This document shows positions 11,126 to 20,348 of a DNA stretch of 64,000 nucleotides, piece by piece (position 1 is the stretch's first letter; each line of letters begins with the position of its first letter). A model generated the notes under the pieces. It was not told the DNA's origin and made no database searches. It saw only the letters and a list, made by a program, of their open reading frames with translations. Origin of the DNA: Psychrobacter arenosus. Lineage in GTDB: Bacteria > Pseudomonadota > Gammaproteobacteria > Pseudomonadales > Moraxellaceae. The stretch is taken from positions 3,534,001 through 3,598,000 of the forward strand of contig NZ_LR884459.1 in NCBI RefSeq assembly GCF_904848165.1. The letters run 5' to 3'. Made by a program: the position numbers and the translations under genes.

Positions 11126-12334
11126 TTAGACCGCACGTTGTAAGATTCGACGCGACACTTCTAAATCGTTGCTGCGGTGCTCACCCAATTTGACCATCTT
11201 ATGCGCTTCTAATTGTTTAATGATAGGCTCGATAGCACTCTCATCCAGTTCAGCATCGGTGAGGCTCACAGGTAGGCCCAATTCACGGAAAAAGGCTTCA
11301 GTCTTAGCAATAGCTTGCTCAATCAGGGTCTCTTCATCGACCGCATTTTCCGCATCAGTATCTAAGTTCCAGACATTGCGAGCGTATTGCAACAGCTTGT
11401 CTTTTTTGCTGTCTTTCAATTCGCGCATCACTGATGGCAATACGATGGTTAGGGTGCGGGCATGATCGATAGCGTGTAGTGAGGTCAACTCATGACCAAT
11501 CATGTGGGTGGTCCAGTCTTGTGGCACACCAGTGCCAATAAGGCCGTTTAGCGCCATGGTCGCAGTCCACATCAAGTTTTTACGGGTATCCATATTGGTT
11601 GGGTCGTTTTTGACCGCGATACCTTCTTCAATAAGAATTTTTAGCAGACCTTCGGCAAAGGCGTCTTGCACCTTGGCATTGACCGGGTAGGTGAGGTACT
11701 GCTCCATGACGTGGACGAAAGCATCCGCGACGCCGTTCATAACTTGGCGCTCAGGCAAGGTCAAAGTCTTGGTCGGGTCAAGAATAGAGAATTTAGGGAA
11801 AACTAACGGGTTACCAAAGGGGAGTTTGGCACTGCGCTCACTATAGTTGATGACGCCACCAGAGTTCATCTCAGAGCCCGTGGCCGGGATAGTTAATACG
11901 GCACCCAATTCGATAGCAGTATCTAGACTTCTGCAACCACTGGTTAGCGCCTCCCAAGCTTGCTCACGCGATACGGTGGTGCTATCCGCTTCAGTAAGGC
12001 CTGCGACCAAGGCGACAAATTTGCTGCCATCAATCACGGAACCACCGCCCACAGCCAATAGGAAATCGATGTTGTGTTCGTTAACCATGTCGGCGGCTTT
12101 CAGCAAAGTGGTGAACTCAGGGTTGGCTTCGATACCGCCAAACTCAAAGACACTACGCTCGCCATTGCTAGTTAAAGCATTTTTGACTTCATCTAAAGTG
12201 CCCGTACGTTGGGCAGAGCCACCGCCATAAGTAATAAGGACGCGGGCATTATTAGGAACTAAATCTGCTAATTGCTCGATTTGACCTTCGCCAAAGACGA
12301 TACGGACGGGATTGTAATATTGAAAGTTATTCAT
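11126..12334 (-). CDS. yqhD: iron-dependent alcohol dehydrogenase, YqhD-like
   Basis: Group III (metal-dependent) alcohol dehydrogenase that reduces many aldehydes with NADPH. The 402 residues begin MNNFQYYNPVRIVFGEGQI, contain the nucleotide-binding ITYGGGSAQRTGTLDEV and AVGGGSVIDGSKF, and the metal-binding stretch GVADAFVHVMEQYL...GHELTSLHAIDHARTL with the expected Asp and three His. First gene of the minus-strand operon with the CurA-like and DJ-1-like genes. A TetR-type palindrome lies 129 bp upstream, identical in 16 of 17 bases to one before the divergent aldehyde dehydrogenase gene, which suggests aldehyde-responsive control. Confidence 0.9.
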   Translation of the reverse strand: MNNFQYYNPVRIVFGEGQIEQLADLVPNNARVLITYGGGSAQRTGTLDEVKNALTSNGERSVFEFGGIEANPEFTTLLKAADMVNEHNIDFLLAVGGGSVIDGSKFVALVAGLTEADSTTVSREQAWEALTSGCRSLDTAIELGAVLTIPATGSEMNSGGVINYSERSAKLPFGNPLVFPKFSILDPTKTLTLPERQVMNGVADAFVHVMEQYLTYPVNAKVQDAFAEGLLKILIEEGIAVKNDPTNMDTRKNLMWTATMALNGLIGTGVPQDWTTHMIGHELTSLHAIDHARTLTIVLPSVMRELKDSKKDKLLQYARNVWNLDTDAENAVDEETLIEQAIAKTEAFFRELGLPVSLTDAELDESAIEPIIKQLEAHKMVKLGEHRSNDLEVSRRILQRAV

Positions 12335-12391
12335 AAATTTCCTAAAGAGGTTAGTGAATTTGATAATGAGTTTTGGGTGATTATTTTTGCG

Positions 12392-12403
12392 GGTCTATAG
12401 ACC
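12392..12403. promoter_or_regulatory. 12-bp palindrome near yqhD
   Basis: GGTCTATAGACC is a perfect palindrome that contains the same AGACC/GGTCT half-sites as the two larger operators. It lies 58 bp upstream of the yqhD start and may be a second regulator site. Confidence 0.45.
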
Positions 12404-12462
12404 GTATGATTATTAAATAAACCACTGAATAGGTCGTTTAACTTGACGCTATTGTATATCAA

Positions 12463-12479
12463 TTAGACCGGTCGTCTAG
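12463..12479. promoter_or_regulatory. candidate TetR operator upstream of yqhD
   Basis: TTAGACCGGTCGTCTAG is an imperfect palindrome (TAGAC...GTCTA) that differs at one base from the site at 13602-13618. The remainder of the gap 12335-12756 holds only loose TAATGATGC/TAACTATGC-type iterations near 12658-12735. Confidence 0.7.
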
Positions 12480-12756
12480 TAAAAAATAGATAATTTTACA
12501 AAACTAACATACTTGTGAGTAAGAGCCGTTATTATTGGTATAGCTCAGATAGAGAGTAGGAGATGTGACGGCTATTAAATATGACCGCTGTTAAATAAGA
12601 GGTAAAAAATAAAGAGCATCAACCCCTATTTAAACAGTCAGATAGGGATATAGCTGATAACTAAGTTAGTAATGATGCTAATAATGATGCCAGTAACTAT
12701 GCTATTAACTACGCCAGTAATGACGGCGCCACTATTGGCTGATTATCGGTTAGAGA

Positions 12757-13407
12757 CTAGCGACCTAATTCAGTCGTGGTCATTTGCCACACCTCAGCGA
12801 GAGGGGTATTAGACTGATTGGTTTTTGCCATTAAGCTAGCACCGAGCCAAGCGTAATACCAACGTTTTGCTAAGCTTTCTGCCGCAATATTGGCAGGGCG
12901 TGGTACCGAACCCTCTTCCCAACCGGCTTTAATCTGTGTGCTCAACCAAGCAATCACTCGTTGGTAACCGCTAGCGAGTACTTCTCGCATAGGCTCTGAG
13001 ATATCAGCGACCTCGGCACTGAGCTTGACCACTAAACAGCGGCCTTCATCGCAGCCATATTGTTGCGTGTCATACCACTGCTCAAAGTAATCATAAATCT
13101 TTTGCTGTGCGCTTACCTCTTGAGCGGCAATAGTCTCTAAGCGTTGTCTATATTTTTCAAAGTACTGGGCGATGATGGCCTCACCAAAAGCTTCTTTCGA
13201 AGTAAAGTAATAATAAAACGAGCCTTTTGGTACGCCAGCACTGTCTAGTATTTCTTTGATGCCCACACCGGTAAAGCCTTTTTTCGCAATCAATTGATAA
13301 CCCGTATTTAACAGATGGGCTTTGGTGTCTTTAGGGGCAGGATTGGCGGTGTTTGCAGTAATTTTCTTAGGGGTTTCAGGGACTAACTTGGTTTCGGCAA
13401 TAATCAT
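12757..13407 (-). CDS. TetR-family transcriptional regulator
   Basis: A helix-turn-helix repressor. The HTH covers about residues 25-70 of the shortened form (LLNTGYQLIAKKGFTGVGIKEILDSAGVPKGSFYYYFTSKEAFGEAI, quoted here in spirit: GVGIKEILDSAGVPKGSFYY is the core); the C-terminal ligand domain is TetR_C-like with CDEGRCLVVKLSAEV. The longer frame to 13512 adds 35 residues without family character, so I take the ATG at 13407 (216 residues), with AAGGAG about 12 bp upstream. It lies between the yqhD operon and the aldehyde dehydrogenase gene, each preceded by the same palindrome, so it is the probable regulator of both. AcuR/NemR-like repressors sensing electrophiles are the closest functional parallel; this is inference. 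Confidence 0.85.
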   Translation of the reverse strand: MIIAETKLVPETPKKITANTANPAPKDTKAHLLNTGYQLIAKKGFTGVGIKEILDSAGVPKGSFYYYFTSKEAFGEAIIAQYFEKYRQRLETIAAQEVSAQQKIYDYFEQWYDTQQYGCDEGRCLVVKLSAEVADISEPMREVLASGYQRVIAWLSTQIKAGWEEGSVPRPANIAAESLAKRWYYAWLGASLMAKTNQSNTPLAEVWQMTTTELGR

Positions 13408-13601
13408 AGAAGGGCAATGCTCCTTATAGGAGAGATCAGATAAATTATAAACTGGCTTTAGTAGGGGGCAGAGTATACCTGTTATGTAGGGATAACTTTT
13501 ATCGTTATGCATTTATAAGGTGTCGTTAGCTCTAGCGCTTACGTACGCTCAACACTATTTTAGGAGAATACTACCCTGTCCTAATTTAACTTATGGTAGC
13601 A

Positions 13602-13618
13602 TTAGACCAGTCGTCTAG
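13602..13618. promoter_or_regulatory. candidate TetR operator upstream of the aldehyde dehydrogenase gene
   Basis: TTAGACCAGTCGTCTAG, 16 of 17 bases identical to the site before yqhD. It sits between the divergent tetR and aldehyde dehydrogenase genes and could control both. Confidence 0.7.
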
Positions 13619-13708
13619 CAAGGCGCTTATGGTAAGGTTAAGTGAATAACAGCTTGAACTACCCCTTGCTAAGACTGAGAACTTTAATAACAAAACCTAA
13701 GGATAATT

Positions 13709-15193
13709 ATGTCAAACGCTAATAAAACCTCAGCATCCTATAAAGACTTTAATCTGCAATACATTGCCGGTGAGTGGCAAGAAGGTCAAGACGATAGCGT
13801 CAATACCGATACCAACCCTTATAATGGTGAGACGTTGGTAGCAATTAAACAAGCCACGAAAGACCAGTTAAATGAAGCGTTTGCAGAGGCAAAAAAAGCG
13901 CAGGTAGAATGGGCACAAAAAACGCCAGCTGAACGTGCGCAAGTGCTTTATAACGTGGTTAATATCTTTGATCAACGCCAAGACGAGATTATCAATTGGT
14001 TGGTAAAAGAGTCGGGCAGTACCCAAGTGAAGGCCATGGTAGAGTGGGGCAGTGCGCGAGCCATTACTTTAGAGGCGGCTAGCTTCCCAAGTCGAGTACA
14101 CGGTGAGATCCGTCCGTCCAACATCCCAGGTAAAGAAAACTTTATCTACCGCGAGCCTATCGGGGTCATCGCTGTGATTAGCCCGTGGAACTTCCCCCTT
14201 CATCTTACCCAGCGCTCTATTGCTCCAGCTCTAGCCTTAGGTAATGCAGTCGTACTGAAACCGGCCAGCGATACCCCAGTGACGGGTGGTTTGCTATTGG
14301 CCAAAATATTTGAAGAAGTGGGTCTGCCTAAAGGTTTGCTCAATGTGGTCGTCGGTGCGGGTAGTGAAATTGGTGATGCTATCGTCGAGCATGATGTGCC
14401 GGGTTTGGTCTCATTTACCGGGTCAACGGACGTGGGCAAACACATTGGTAAGCTGGCCAATGGCGGTGACTATATTAAACAAGTCGCGCTAGAGTTGGGT
14501 GGCAACAGTCCGTTTGTCGTCTTAAAAGATGCGGACTTAGAGCAAGCGGTACGTGCTGCCGCCTTTGGTAAATTCTTACATCAAGGTCAAATCTGTATTG
14601 CCATTAACCGTATTATCGTCGAAGACAGCCTTTACGATGAGTTTGTGAGCCGCTTTAAAGCGCATGTCGAAACCCTTAAAGTCGGTGATCCAGCGCAGCC
14701 AGATACTGCCGTCGGTCCTATCATTAATAAGCAACAACTGGAGTCGTTAAAAGAGAAGATTGCTAAAGCTCAAGAAGAGGGCGCGAAGATGATTCTTAGC
14801 GGTGAGATTCAAGGGCAGGTGGTACCGCCGCATATCTTTACCGAAGTTACTCGCGAGATGGATTTATCTAAGAATGAGGTATTTGGGCCTTTAGTCGGTA
14901 TTATCCGTGCCAAAGATGAGGCAGACGCGCTATCGATTGCCAATGACTCCATGTATGGTCTATCGAGTGCCGTATTTACCAAAGATATGGCGACAGGGTT
15001 ACGTTTCGCACGCGGTATCAAAGCGGGCATGACCCATATTAATGATATCTCAGTGAATGATGAAAGCTTTATGGCCTTTGGTGGCGAGAAAAATTCTGGG
15101 ATTGGCCGCTTTAATGGTGAGTGGATACTAGAAGAGTTCACTACGGTGCATTGGATTTCGGTGCAGCATCAGCCTCGCGATTATCCCTTCTAA
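13709..15193 (+). CDS. NAD(P)-dependent aldehyde dehydrogenase
   Basis: Oxidises an aldehyde to the carboxylic acid. The 494 residues have the full ALDH fold: cofactor motif [32 protein letters not shown], the general base in [12 protein letters not shown], the catalytic cysteine in [13 protein letters not shown], and [19 protein letters not shown]. It is closest in style to benzaldehyde/vanillin-type dehydrogenases, but the substrate cannot be read off. AAGGATAATT precedes the ATG. It is divergent from the TetR gene and has a copy of the operator found at the yqhD operon, so aldehyde oxidation and reduction appear to be induced together. Confidence 0.92.
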   Translation: MSNANKTSASYKDFNLQYIAGEWQEGQDDSVNTDTNPYNGETLVAIKQATKDQLNEAFAEAKKAQVEWAQKTPAERAQVLYNVVNIFDQRQDEIINWLVKESGSTQVKAMVEWGSARAITLEAASFPSRVHGEIRPSNIPGKENFIYREPIGVIAVISPWNFPLHLTQRSIAPALALGNAVVLKPASDTPVTGGLLLAKIFEEVGLPKGLLNVVVGAGSEIGDAIVEHDVPGLVSFTGSTDVGKHIGKLANGGDYIKQVALELGGNSPFVVLKDADLEQAVRAAAFGKFLHQGQICIAINRIIVEDSLYDEFVSRFKAHVETLKVGDPAQPDTAVGPIINKQQLESLKEKIAKAQEEGAKMILSGEIQGQVVPPHIFTEVTREMDLSKNEVFGPLVGIIRAKDEADALSIANDSMYGLSSAVFTKDMATGLRFARGIKAGMTHINDISVNDESFMAFGGEKNSGIGRFNGEWILEEFTTVHWISVQHQPRDYPF

Positions 15194-15255
15194 TTCCTTT
15201 CTAATCCCTTCTAATAGTGTCAAATTAGCAGTTTTTTGAGCCTATTCTTGATAAG

Positions 15256-15290
15256 CAAATTGGTCATCCTTGTGATGGCCTTTTTTTATG
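15256..15290 (+). terminator. terminator after the aldehyde dehydrogenase gene
   Basis: GGTCATC pairs with GATGGCC (one G-T pair) and is followed by seven T. The rest of 15194-15508 shows no gene. Confidence 0.7.
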
Positions 15291-15511
15291 CCTAATCGCT
15301 TTAGGTTCTGCATTAAAAAATTCTAATAGCGGTCAATGGAGTAACAAATCACCTTACTACTGCCTATTAAAAATAATAAACGGGCAATTTAATAAAAGTA
15401 AAGTATAGGGGCTGCAGTAATTACCTTAATAATTTACTCACTAATAAAAAGTCATTTGCCCATCCTCTTGCTAGACATAATTTTTGCTGCGTCAATTATA
15501 GGAATACTGTG

Positions 15512-16735
15512 ATGAACGCTTTATATAGCGCTGTAGTAGTCGTTGCGGTAATGAGTGTCTTTATAATAGGTTGTGAGGACAGCAGACTAGTTACTAGCAA
15601 GCGTATCAGCCAATTGCTAGATAAGACCGCTGCCACATGGCCGGCTATAAACCATCTAGCGGAACAGGCAGGCAGCAATAAAATAGGCAGTAAAGAGCTA
15701 GACTATAAATTGACCAAAGCCAAGTTTCCTGTGGCCGCTAGCCATCATCGGCAACAGGCAGTAAGCGTAATAGAGGAGTTAAATAAGCGCCGGCAAGCGT
15801 GTGGTTTTGGTGGGTTACAAAAGAATGAAGCGCTGATGGCTTTGTCTGAACACCATGCGCAATATCTTCAGCACGTTTTTGTGCAGGCCGGCAGTCTGCC
15901 CAGTCAGTACTCGCCCCATTCTGAACAGTCAGTGCCTGAATTGGCAGAAGTAACAGGTCAGCAAAACCCTTATTATACGGGTGATGATTTAGCAGCGCGT
16001 CTTCAGACCGCCAACTACCCGTATCGTGAGCACCGGGTAGGAGAGAGCCTAAGTATCCGTTTGCTTTACGAGTCGAAGGGTATAGGAGAGGTGAATACGG
16101 ACACTATAACCTCAGAGATGCTAGGGTCACTGCTCGCCGCACCCTATCATCTAGCCACTCTAATGTCATCTACCTTTAATCAAAATGGCACTAGTGTCAT
16201 TAGCTTTGTGCCTCATCATAAAGACTATACCAAAGCACGTGGTTTTGTCTTGGTCAGCACTAATGGCGCTAGCAGTAACCTTCCGCTACTCGACCAGCTG
16301 TTAACTTATCCTTGTGAGGGTAGCCGTGATACTGCTCGTATGCTCGATAATGAATCGCCCAATCCAGTGCAAGGGCTGGGTCGTGATTTACGTGCGGACC
16401 CTGTCGGTCAACCGCTCTATATCACTTACCCCGCTGCTAAAAAGATTCAGGTGAGTCATATTAACTTTATCGAGGTTGCTAGCCAACAAAAGATACCCAC
16501 TTATCTATTAGACGCAAGCACTGATCCGCATGATCATACTACAGCGCAACTGCCTGCCAATAGCGCTTTTATTATTCCGCTAACGGATAGCTTTAATAAT
16601 TGCACTGCGACTAAGCGCTCAGGACATAATAATTGCGGCCTTAATGCTAATACTAGGTATCGGGTTAGTTTTACCGTACAGGTTGATGATGGCAGAACCC
16701 TACAGCGCTCCATTGACTTTATGACGGGCAGCTAG
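15512..16735 (+). CDS. lipoprotein with a CAP (SCP-like) domain
   Basis: The start is the ATG at 15512 rather than the preceding GTG. A short hydrophobic leader (ALYSAVVVVAVMSVFIIGC) ends in a lipobox, so the mature protein is probably lipid-anchored at the outer membrane. A central domain (about residues 90-270) has CAP-like features: LNKRRQACGFGGLQKNEALMALSEHHAQYL, an internal RVGESLSIR segment and LGSLLAAPYHLATLMSS. CAP proteins often bind or cleave proteins or lipids outside the cell; this one has no assigned role. The C-terminal 120 residues look like a beta domain. No operon partner. Confidence 0.65.
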   Translation: MNALYSAVVVVAVMSVFIIGCEDSRLVTSKRISQLLDKTAATWPAINHLAEQAGSNKIGSKELDYKLTKAKFPVAASHHRQQAVSVIEELNKRRQACGFGGLQKNEALMALSEHHAQYLQHVFVQAGSLPSQYSPHSEQSVPELAEVTGQQNPYYTGDDLAARLQTANYPYREHRVGESLSIRLLYESKGIGEVNTDTITSEMLGSLLAAPYHLATLMSSTFNQNGTSVISFVPHHKDYTKARGFVLVSTNGASSNLPLLDQLLTYPCEGSRDTARMLDNESPNPVQGLGRDLRADPVGQPLYITYPAAKKIQVSHINFIEVASQQKIPTYLLDASTDPHDHTTAQLPANSAFIIPLTDSFNNCTATKRSGHNNCGLNANTRYRVSFTVQVDDGRTLQRSIDFMTGS

Positions 16736-16811
16736 GCGGATTCAGCCGGTTTATAGTAGGCGAATCGAGTCATTCCTACGGTAATAGGGCTGTTCTTTAT
16801 TAGAAAAAGGC

Positions 16812-16840
16812 AGCTGTTTATTAGTAAAAACAGCTATTTT
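16812..16840 (+). terminator. terminator after the CAP lipoprotein gene
   Basis: AGCTGTT and AACAGCT form a stem around TTATTAGTAAA; a run of six T follows. It overlaps the 3' end of the convergent small gene. Confidence 0.65.
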
Positions 16841-17067
16841 TTCTCATGAAACCCTAACAGCATCTCAATCTCTTCTAGACTCATATGCTTGACCAGCAAT
16901 TGGTCTTCGACTGGAAGTCGGTTGGTATGCTCCCGCACCATAAGATGGATAGCGCGCGCGACTTCTGAGGTTGAGGCATAATACATTTGTGGGTCTTCTT
17001 GATTGAGTTTTTCTATAAACTTATCGAGGATTTTACGTTTTCTGTTGGCGTTGTTTTCTTCAGTCAT
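16834..17067 (-). CDS. small conserved-looking hypothetical protein
   Basis: A 77-residue charged, soluble protein, rich in Glu, Lys and Arg with regular helix-forming stretches (KRKILDKFIEKLNQEDPQMY; SLEEIEMLLGFHEKK). I do not recognise the family. Codon use resembles neighbouring genes, and it sits alone between convergent and same-strand genes. No catalytic motif, signal or membrane segment is visible. Confidence 0.55.
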   Translation of the reverse strand: MTEENNANRKRKILDKFIEKLNQEDPQMYYASTSEVARAIHLMVREHTNRLPVEDQLLVKHMSLEEIEMLLGFHEKK

Positions 17068-17199
17068 AGTGGTCTCAGTAGTAATAGAAAGACATTATAG
17101 TAATAGGCTGCTTAAGCCTAGGTTTAATTAAAATAGCTATCAATATAGCTGTGATATAGAACTTTGCAGTAAATGAGCAGGGTTAAAAAATGAATACCG

Positions 17200-19170
17200 T
17201 TAAAGTAAATTGGCGGCATCGTAAGCCGTTTTGATAGCGTAAGCTATATCCGCTACTTGCTGGCAGTCACCGACTTTAATCACTTCAATACCTTGAGCAT
17301 CAAAAATAGTGGTATCAAAATCAACAGGTCGGGCGCCACTGGCGGTCACGACAAAATCGCAAGGGATAGGGACTACTTTACCCTGTTTATCAATACATTG
17401 CAGGGCAGTATTGGTTGCGGAATTACTAGCGGTAATAGTTTCAATATGGGTTTCAACATGGGTTTCGATGCGGGTTACAGTAAGCCCAGAATATTGAGCG
17501 ACCCCATAGGTTTTAAAGGTGGCCAATACGCTCGGTAATACAGTAGCACCAATGTCCGCCCCAATCTGCTCATTTATATCGACGATAGACACTTGGCACC
17601 CTAGCTCAGCCAGATATTCCGCCGTCTCACAGCCGACAATCCCGCCCCCAATAATAGCTACCCGGCCCGCTACCTGTTGCTCGCCTGCTAAGACTTGCCA
17701 AGCATCACAAACAGTAGCACTGTCAATACCGGAAATGGGGGGTATAAAGCTACTAGCTCCGACCGCTATAATGACCGCATCAGGGGCTAACGCCAATACG
17801 CTTGCCGGCGTGGCATCATGCGCAAGCGTAATCTGTACGCCTAGCGCGTGGTTCGCTTGAGTCAAATCTTCAATAGTCCGGCGTATTTCAAGCTTACGTG
17901 GGGGGACTGAAGCGATGTTTAATTGCCCACCAAGGTAGGCGTTTTTTTCTAATAAAGTAACCTTGTGGCCTTTTACCGCCGCTACTCGCGCAGCTTCTAA
18001 GCCGGCAGGCCCGCCACCGATGACCACGACATGTTTCTGCTGCTGTGCAGGCGTGATAAAACGTACCGCTTCAAAACCATTTTCCGCATTGACTACGCAA
18101 GCAATAAACGAGCGATTGAGTACGGTATCGACGCAGCCTTCATTACAAGAGATACAGCGGCAGATATCTTGGGGTCGTCCAGCAGCCGTTTTATTCACCC
18201 AATCAGAATCCGCCAGTAGGGCACGACCGATGCCTATCATATCGGCCTTGCCTTCAGTAAGCATATTTTCCGCCATCTGTGGGTCGATAATACGCCCCGA
18301 GGTACTGACGGGGATAGTGACCGCCTGTTTAACGGCATGGGTAATATCCGCAAAAAAACAATACGGCTGCACGCCCATCGGCGGGATGGTATCTGCTAGA
18401 TTACCCGTATGGTTCGCCTGCGCCACATGCAGCATATGCACACCTGCAGCCTCTAACCATTTTGCAAACACTGGCGCTTCAGACAGAGGCACACCACCTT
18501 TGCCGCGTTCAGGCGTAATCACGGGCAGTTTGTATTCTATCAGCAGCTCAGGTACAGCGTCTTTAAGCGCCTGCACCAGTAGTAAGGCAAAACGAGTACG
18601 ATTCTCCAGCGAGCCACCAAACTGGTCGCTACGTTTATTCATAAGCGAGCTACATAGAGCGCCGACCAAACGATCGCCATGGATATGAATCACATCTACA
18701 CCCGCTGTCCGCGCACGACGAGCACAGGCGCACATCTTCTCAATGATGATCATTAGGGCGGCTTCGGTCACGTCATTGACGAAATGGGCCATATCATGAT
18801 GCAGTTGTGCGCGCACCTTATGCATCTCACCGGCGTCAAATAAGGCGTTTAGGGCGTCGCAGTCATACTCAGGATGGAATATCTGTACACCAAGCTTCGC
18901 CCCATAAGCATGCACATTATCCGCAAGTCGGCGGAAACTTTCGATTTGGCTATCGTCATAGAGTTTAGGCGTCACCGCAAAGCTACGAATGGGTGCGACA
19001 TCACCGAGCACAATATAGCCGGTGCCACCCTGCGCCAAACGGGTATAAAAGGCTAGGCTCTGCGGGCTAATATTACCGTCAGCATCTTCGTAACCTGTGG
19101 TAAGTGGGGGAAATAATACGCGGTTTTTAAAGACAGTATGACCAATAGTAATCGGTTGTAAGACTTGCAT
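17200..19170 (-). CDS. FadH-like flavin oxidoreductase (Old Yellow Enzyme plus NAD(P)/FAD domain)
   Basis: Multi-domain iron-sulphur flavoprotein of the 2,4-dienoyl-CoA reductase/trimethylamine dehydrogenase group, 656 residues. The N-terminal OYE barrel (about 1-330) contains HIHGDRLVGALCSSLMNKRSD and SENRTRF-like FMN contacts; a cysteine cluster follows (CRCISCNEGC and a further C in FIACVVNAENG), which binds the 4Fe-4S centre; then a Rossmann FAD/NAD domain (VVVIGGGPAGLEAARVAAVKG and VAIIGGGIVGCETAEYLAELG). The usual OYE catalytic Tyr/His region is altered (HIHGDRLV where most have HGAHGYL), so the substrate may differ from dienoyl-CoA. It stands alone on the minus strand. Confidence 0.82.
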   Translation of the reverse strand: MQVLQPITIGHTVFKNRVLFPPLTTGYEDADGNISPQSLAFYTRLAQGGTGYIVLGDVAPIRSFAVTPKLYDDSQIESFRRLADNVHAYGAKLGVQIFHPEYDCDALNALFDAGEMHKVRAQLHHDMAHFVNDVTEAALMIIIEKMCACARRARTAGVDVIHIHGDRLVGALCSSLMNKRSDQFGGSLENRTRFALLLVQALKDAVPELLIEYKLPVITPERGKGGVPLSEAPVFAKWLEAAGVHMLHVAQANHTGNLADTIPPMGVQPYCFFADITHAVKQAVTIPVSTSGRIIDPQMAENMLTEGKADMIGIGRALLADSDWVNKTAAGRPQDICRCISCNEGCVDTVLNRSFIACVVNAENGFEAVRFITPAQQQKHVVVIGGGPAGLEAARVAAVKGHKVTLLEKNAYLGGQLNIASVPPRKLEIRRTIEDLTQANHALGVQITLAHDATPASVLALAPDAVIIAVGASSFIPPISGIDSATVCDAWQVLAGEQQVAGRVAIIGGGIVGCETAEYLAELGCQVSIVDINEQIGADIGATVLPSVLATFKTYGVAQYSGLTVTRIETHVETHIETITASNSATNTALQCIDKQGKVVPIPCDFVVTASGARPVDFDTTIFDAQGIEVIKVGDCQQVADIAYAIKTAYDAANLL

Positions 19171-19317
19171 AGCGTGACTCTTTTACTTTGGTTGGCTAGC
19201 CGCTGAGGGTGGGGCATAGCGAACCCTAGATAAGAGCGTGCTCTTGCCTAGGGCAGTATGATGAGGGATGAATAATTAAGAAGAGAGGCTTAGTAAATAT
19301 TAACGCAATAGCTCAGG

Positions 19318-20064
19318 TTAAGCCTTCTCAAGTTTTGGGCGGGCTTTATCAATAGCGGTCAATAGGGCGGTGGTAAACTCTCCAGACCTAAAGACCACCA
19401 ATCCTGAGTGCGCCGCACAGAAATTAATGACTTCACACCAATCCTGCGCCAGCTGAGTCGCCCAGTCACAATATTGCTGTCCAGCATCAGAGGCATCGAT
19501 TAAGGCTTGTTTAGTAGTCGGATGTAGATGTAATTCGGGCAGCACCGCTTTTAGCAGCTTGGTAGGCGGGCTAATGAAAGTGTCGTCTACATGGATACTG
19601 CGGCTGGCCGGATGATAGACCAACAAAGAGCCGGCATGAACTTTATCGTTGGGGGAGATGTAGTAAATCCCTTGCGGTAAAGAAAACTCAAGCTCAGGGT
19701 AGCGTTGTGCCACGGCAGCGCTCTCTACTAAGTCTGCTGACCACTGCACTTCAGGAACCTGCGTCGCATGACGGCTGCTGCCATAAAAAGTAGCCTGCGG
19801 AAAGTCTTTGGCCATCTCAGCACAGTGCGTGGTATGAAAGGGATGCACATTTAAGACCGCTTCTACATCCGCGCCGTTATTGGTCAAGGCCATCACCTGA
19901 TCGCGCGCTTCACCACTCATTTTATAGCTGTCTAGAAAAATGAAACGTCCTGACTCTAAACGTACCAACGAGCATTGCGTGCCAACATCAAGGATACCGC
20001 CTATACGAAAAGTGCCTTCAATATTCCAAAATCCTGCGCCCAAATCATGAATTTTATCAGTCAT
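19318..20064 (-). CDS. metallo-beta-lactamase-like protein of unknown role
   Basis: The 248-residue protein has an MBL-style N-terminus (CSLVRLESGRFIFLDSY) and the metal-site analogue LNVHPFHTTHCAEM, in which HxxHxxH replaces the canonical HxHxDH, followed by HPASRSIHVDDTF. Related proteins are annotated as MBL-fold hydrolases or DUF families, but the substrate is unknown. It is cytosolic, without a signal peptide. The gene lies 147 bp upstream of the FadH-like gene on the same strand and could be co-expressed. Confidence 0.6.
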   Translation of the reverse strand: MTDKIHDLGAGFWNIEGTFRIGGILDVGTQCSLVRLESGRFIFLDSYKMSGEARDQVMALTNNGADVEAVLNVHPFHTTHCAEMAKDFPQATFYGSSRHATQVPEVQWSADLVESAAVAQRYPELEFSLPQGIYYISPNDKVHAGSLLVYHPASRSIHVDDTFISPPTKLLKAVLPELHLHPTTKQALIDASDAGQQYCDWATQLAQDWCEVINFCAAHSGLVVFRSGEFTTALLTAIDKARPKLEKA

Positions 20065-20348
20065 TTTTATTCTTCCTTATTAGATAATAGGGTACCAATA
20101 ACGGCTGGCCAATATCGGCTTACTGCTTGGTTATAAGTATGGTATGAAATAGAGTATGGCTATTTAACGTCTAAAAGTCTGTTATAGAAAAGATGTGGCG
20201 TTTACTAGCGCTCCACGGTATAGCCACTTAATAATAAAAACTTACCACCCATATACTTAAGGGTATTTCTGTCGTTATAATTTCCTTAGTTGTGTTATGT
20301 AGCACAATATTTATTATTCACCTTACCCACTACTTTGCAGGTCTTACT

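Noticed and set aside
13408..13512. N-terminal extension of the TetR gene
   Set aside because: 35 residues without family character; the ATG at 13407 has a ribosome site.
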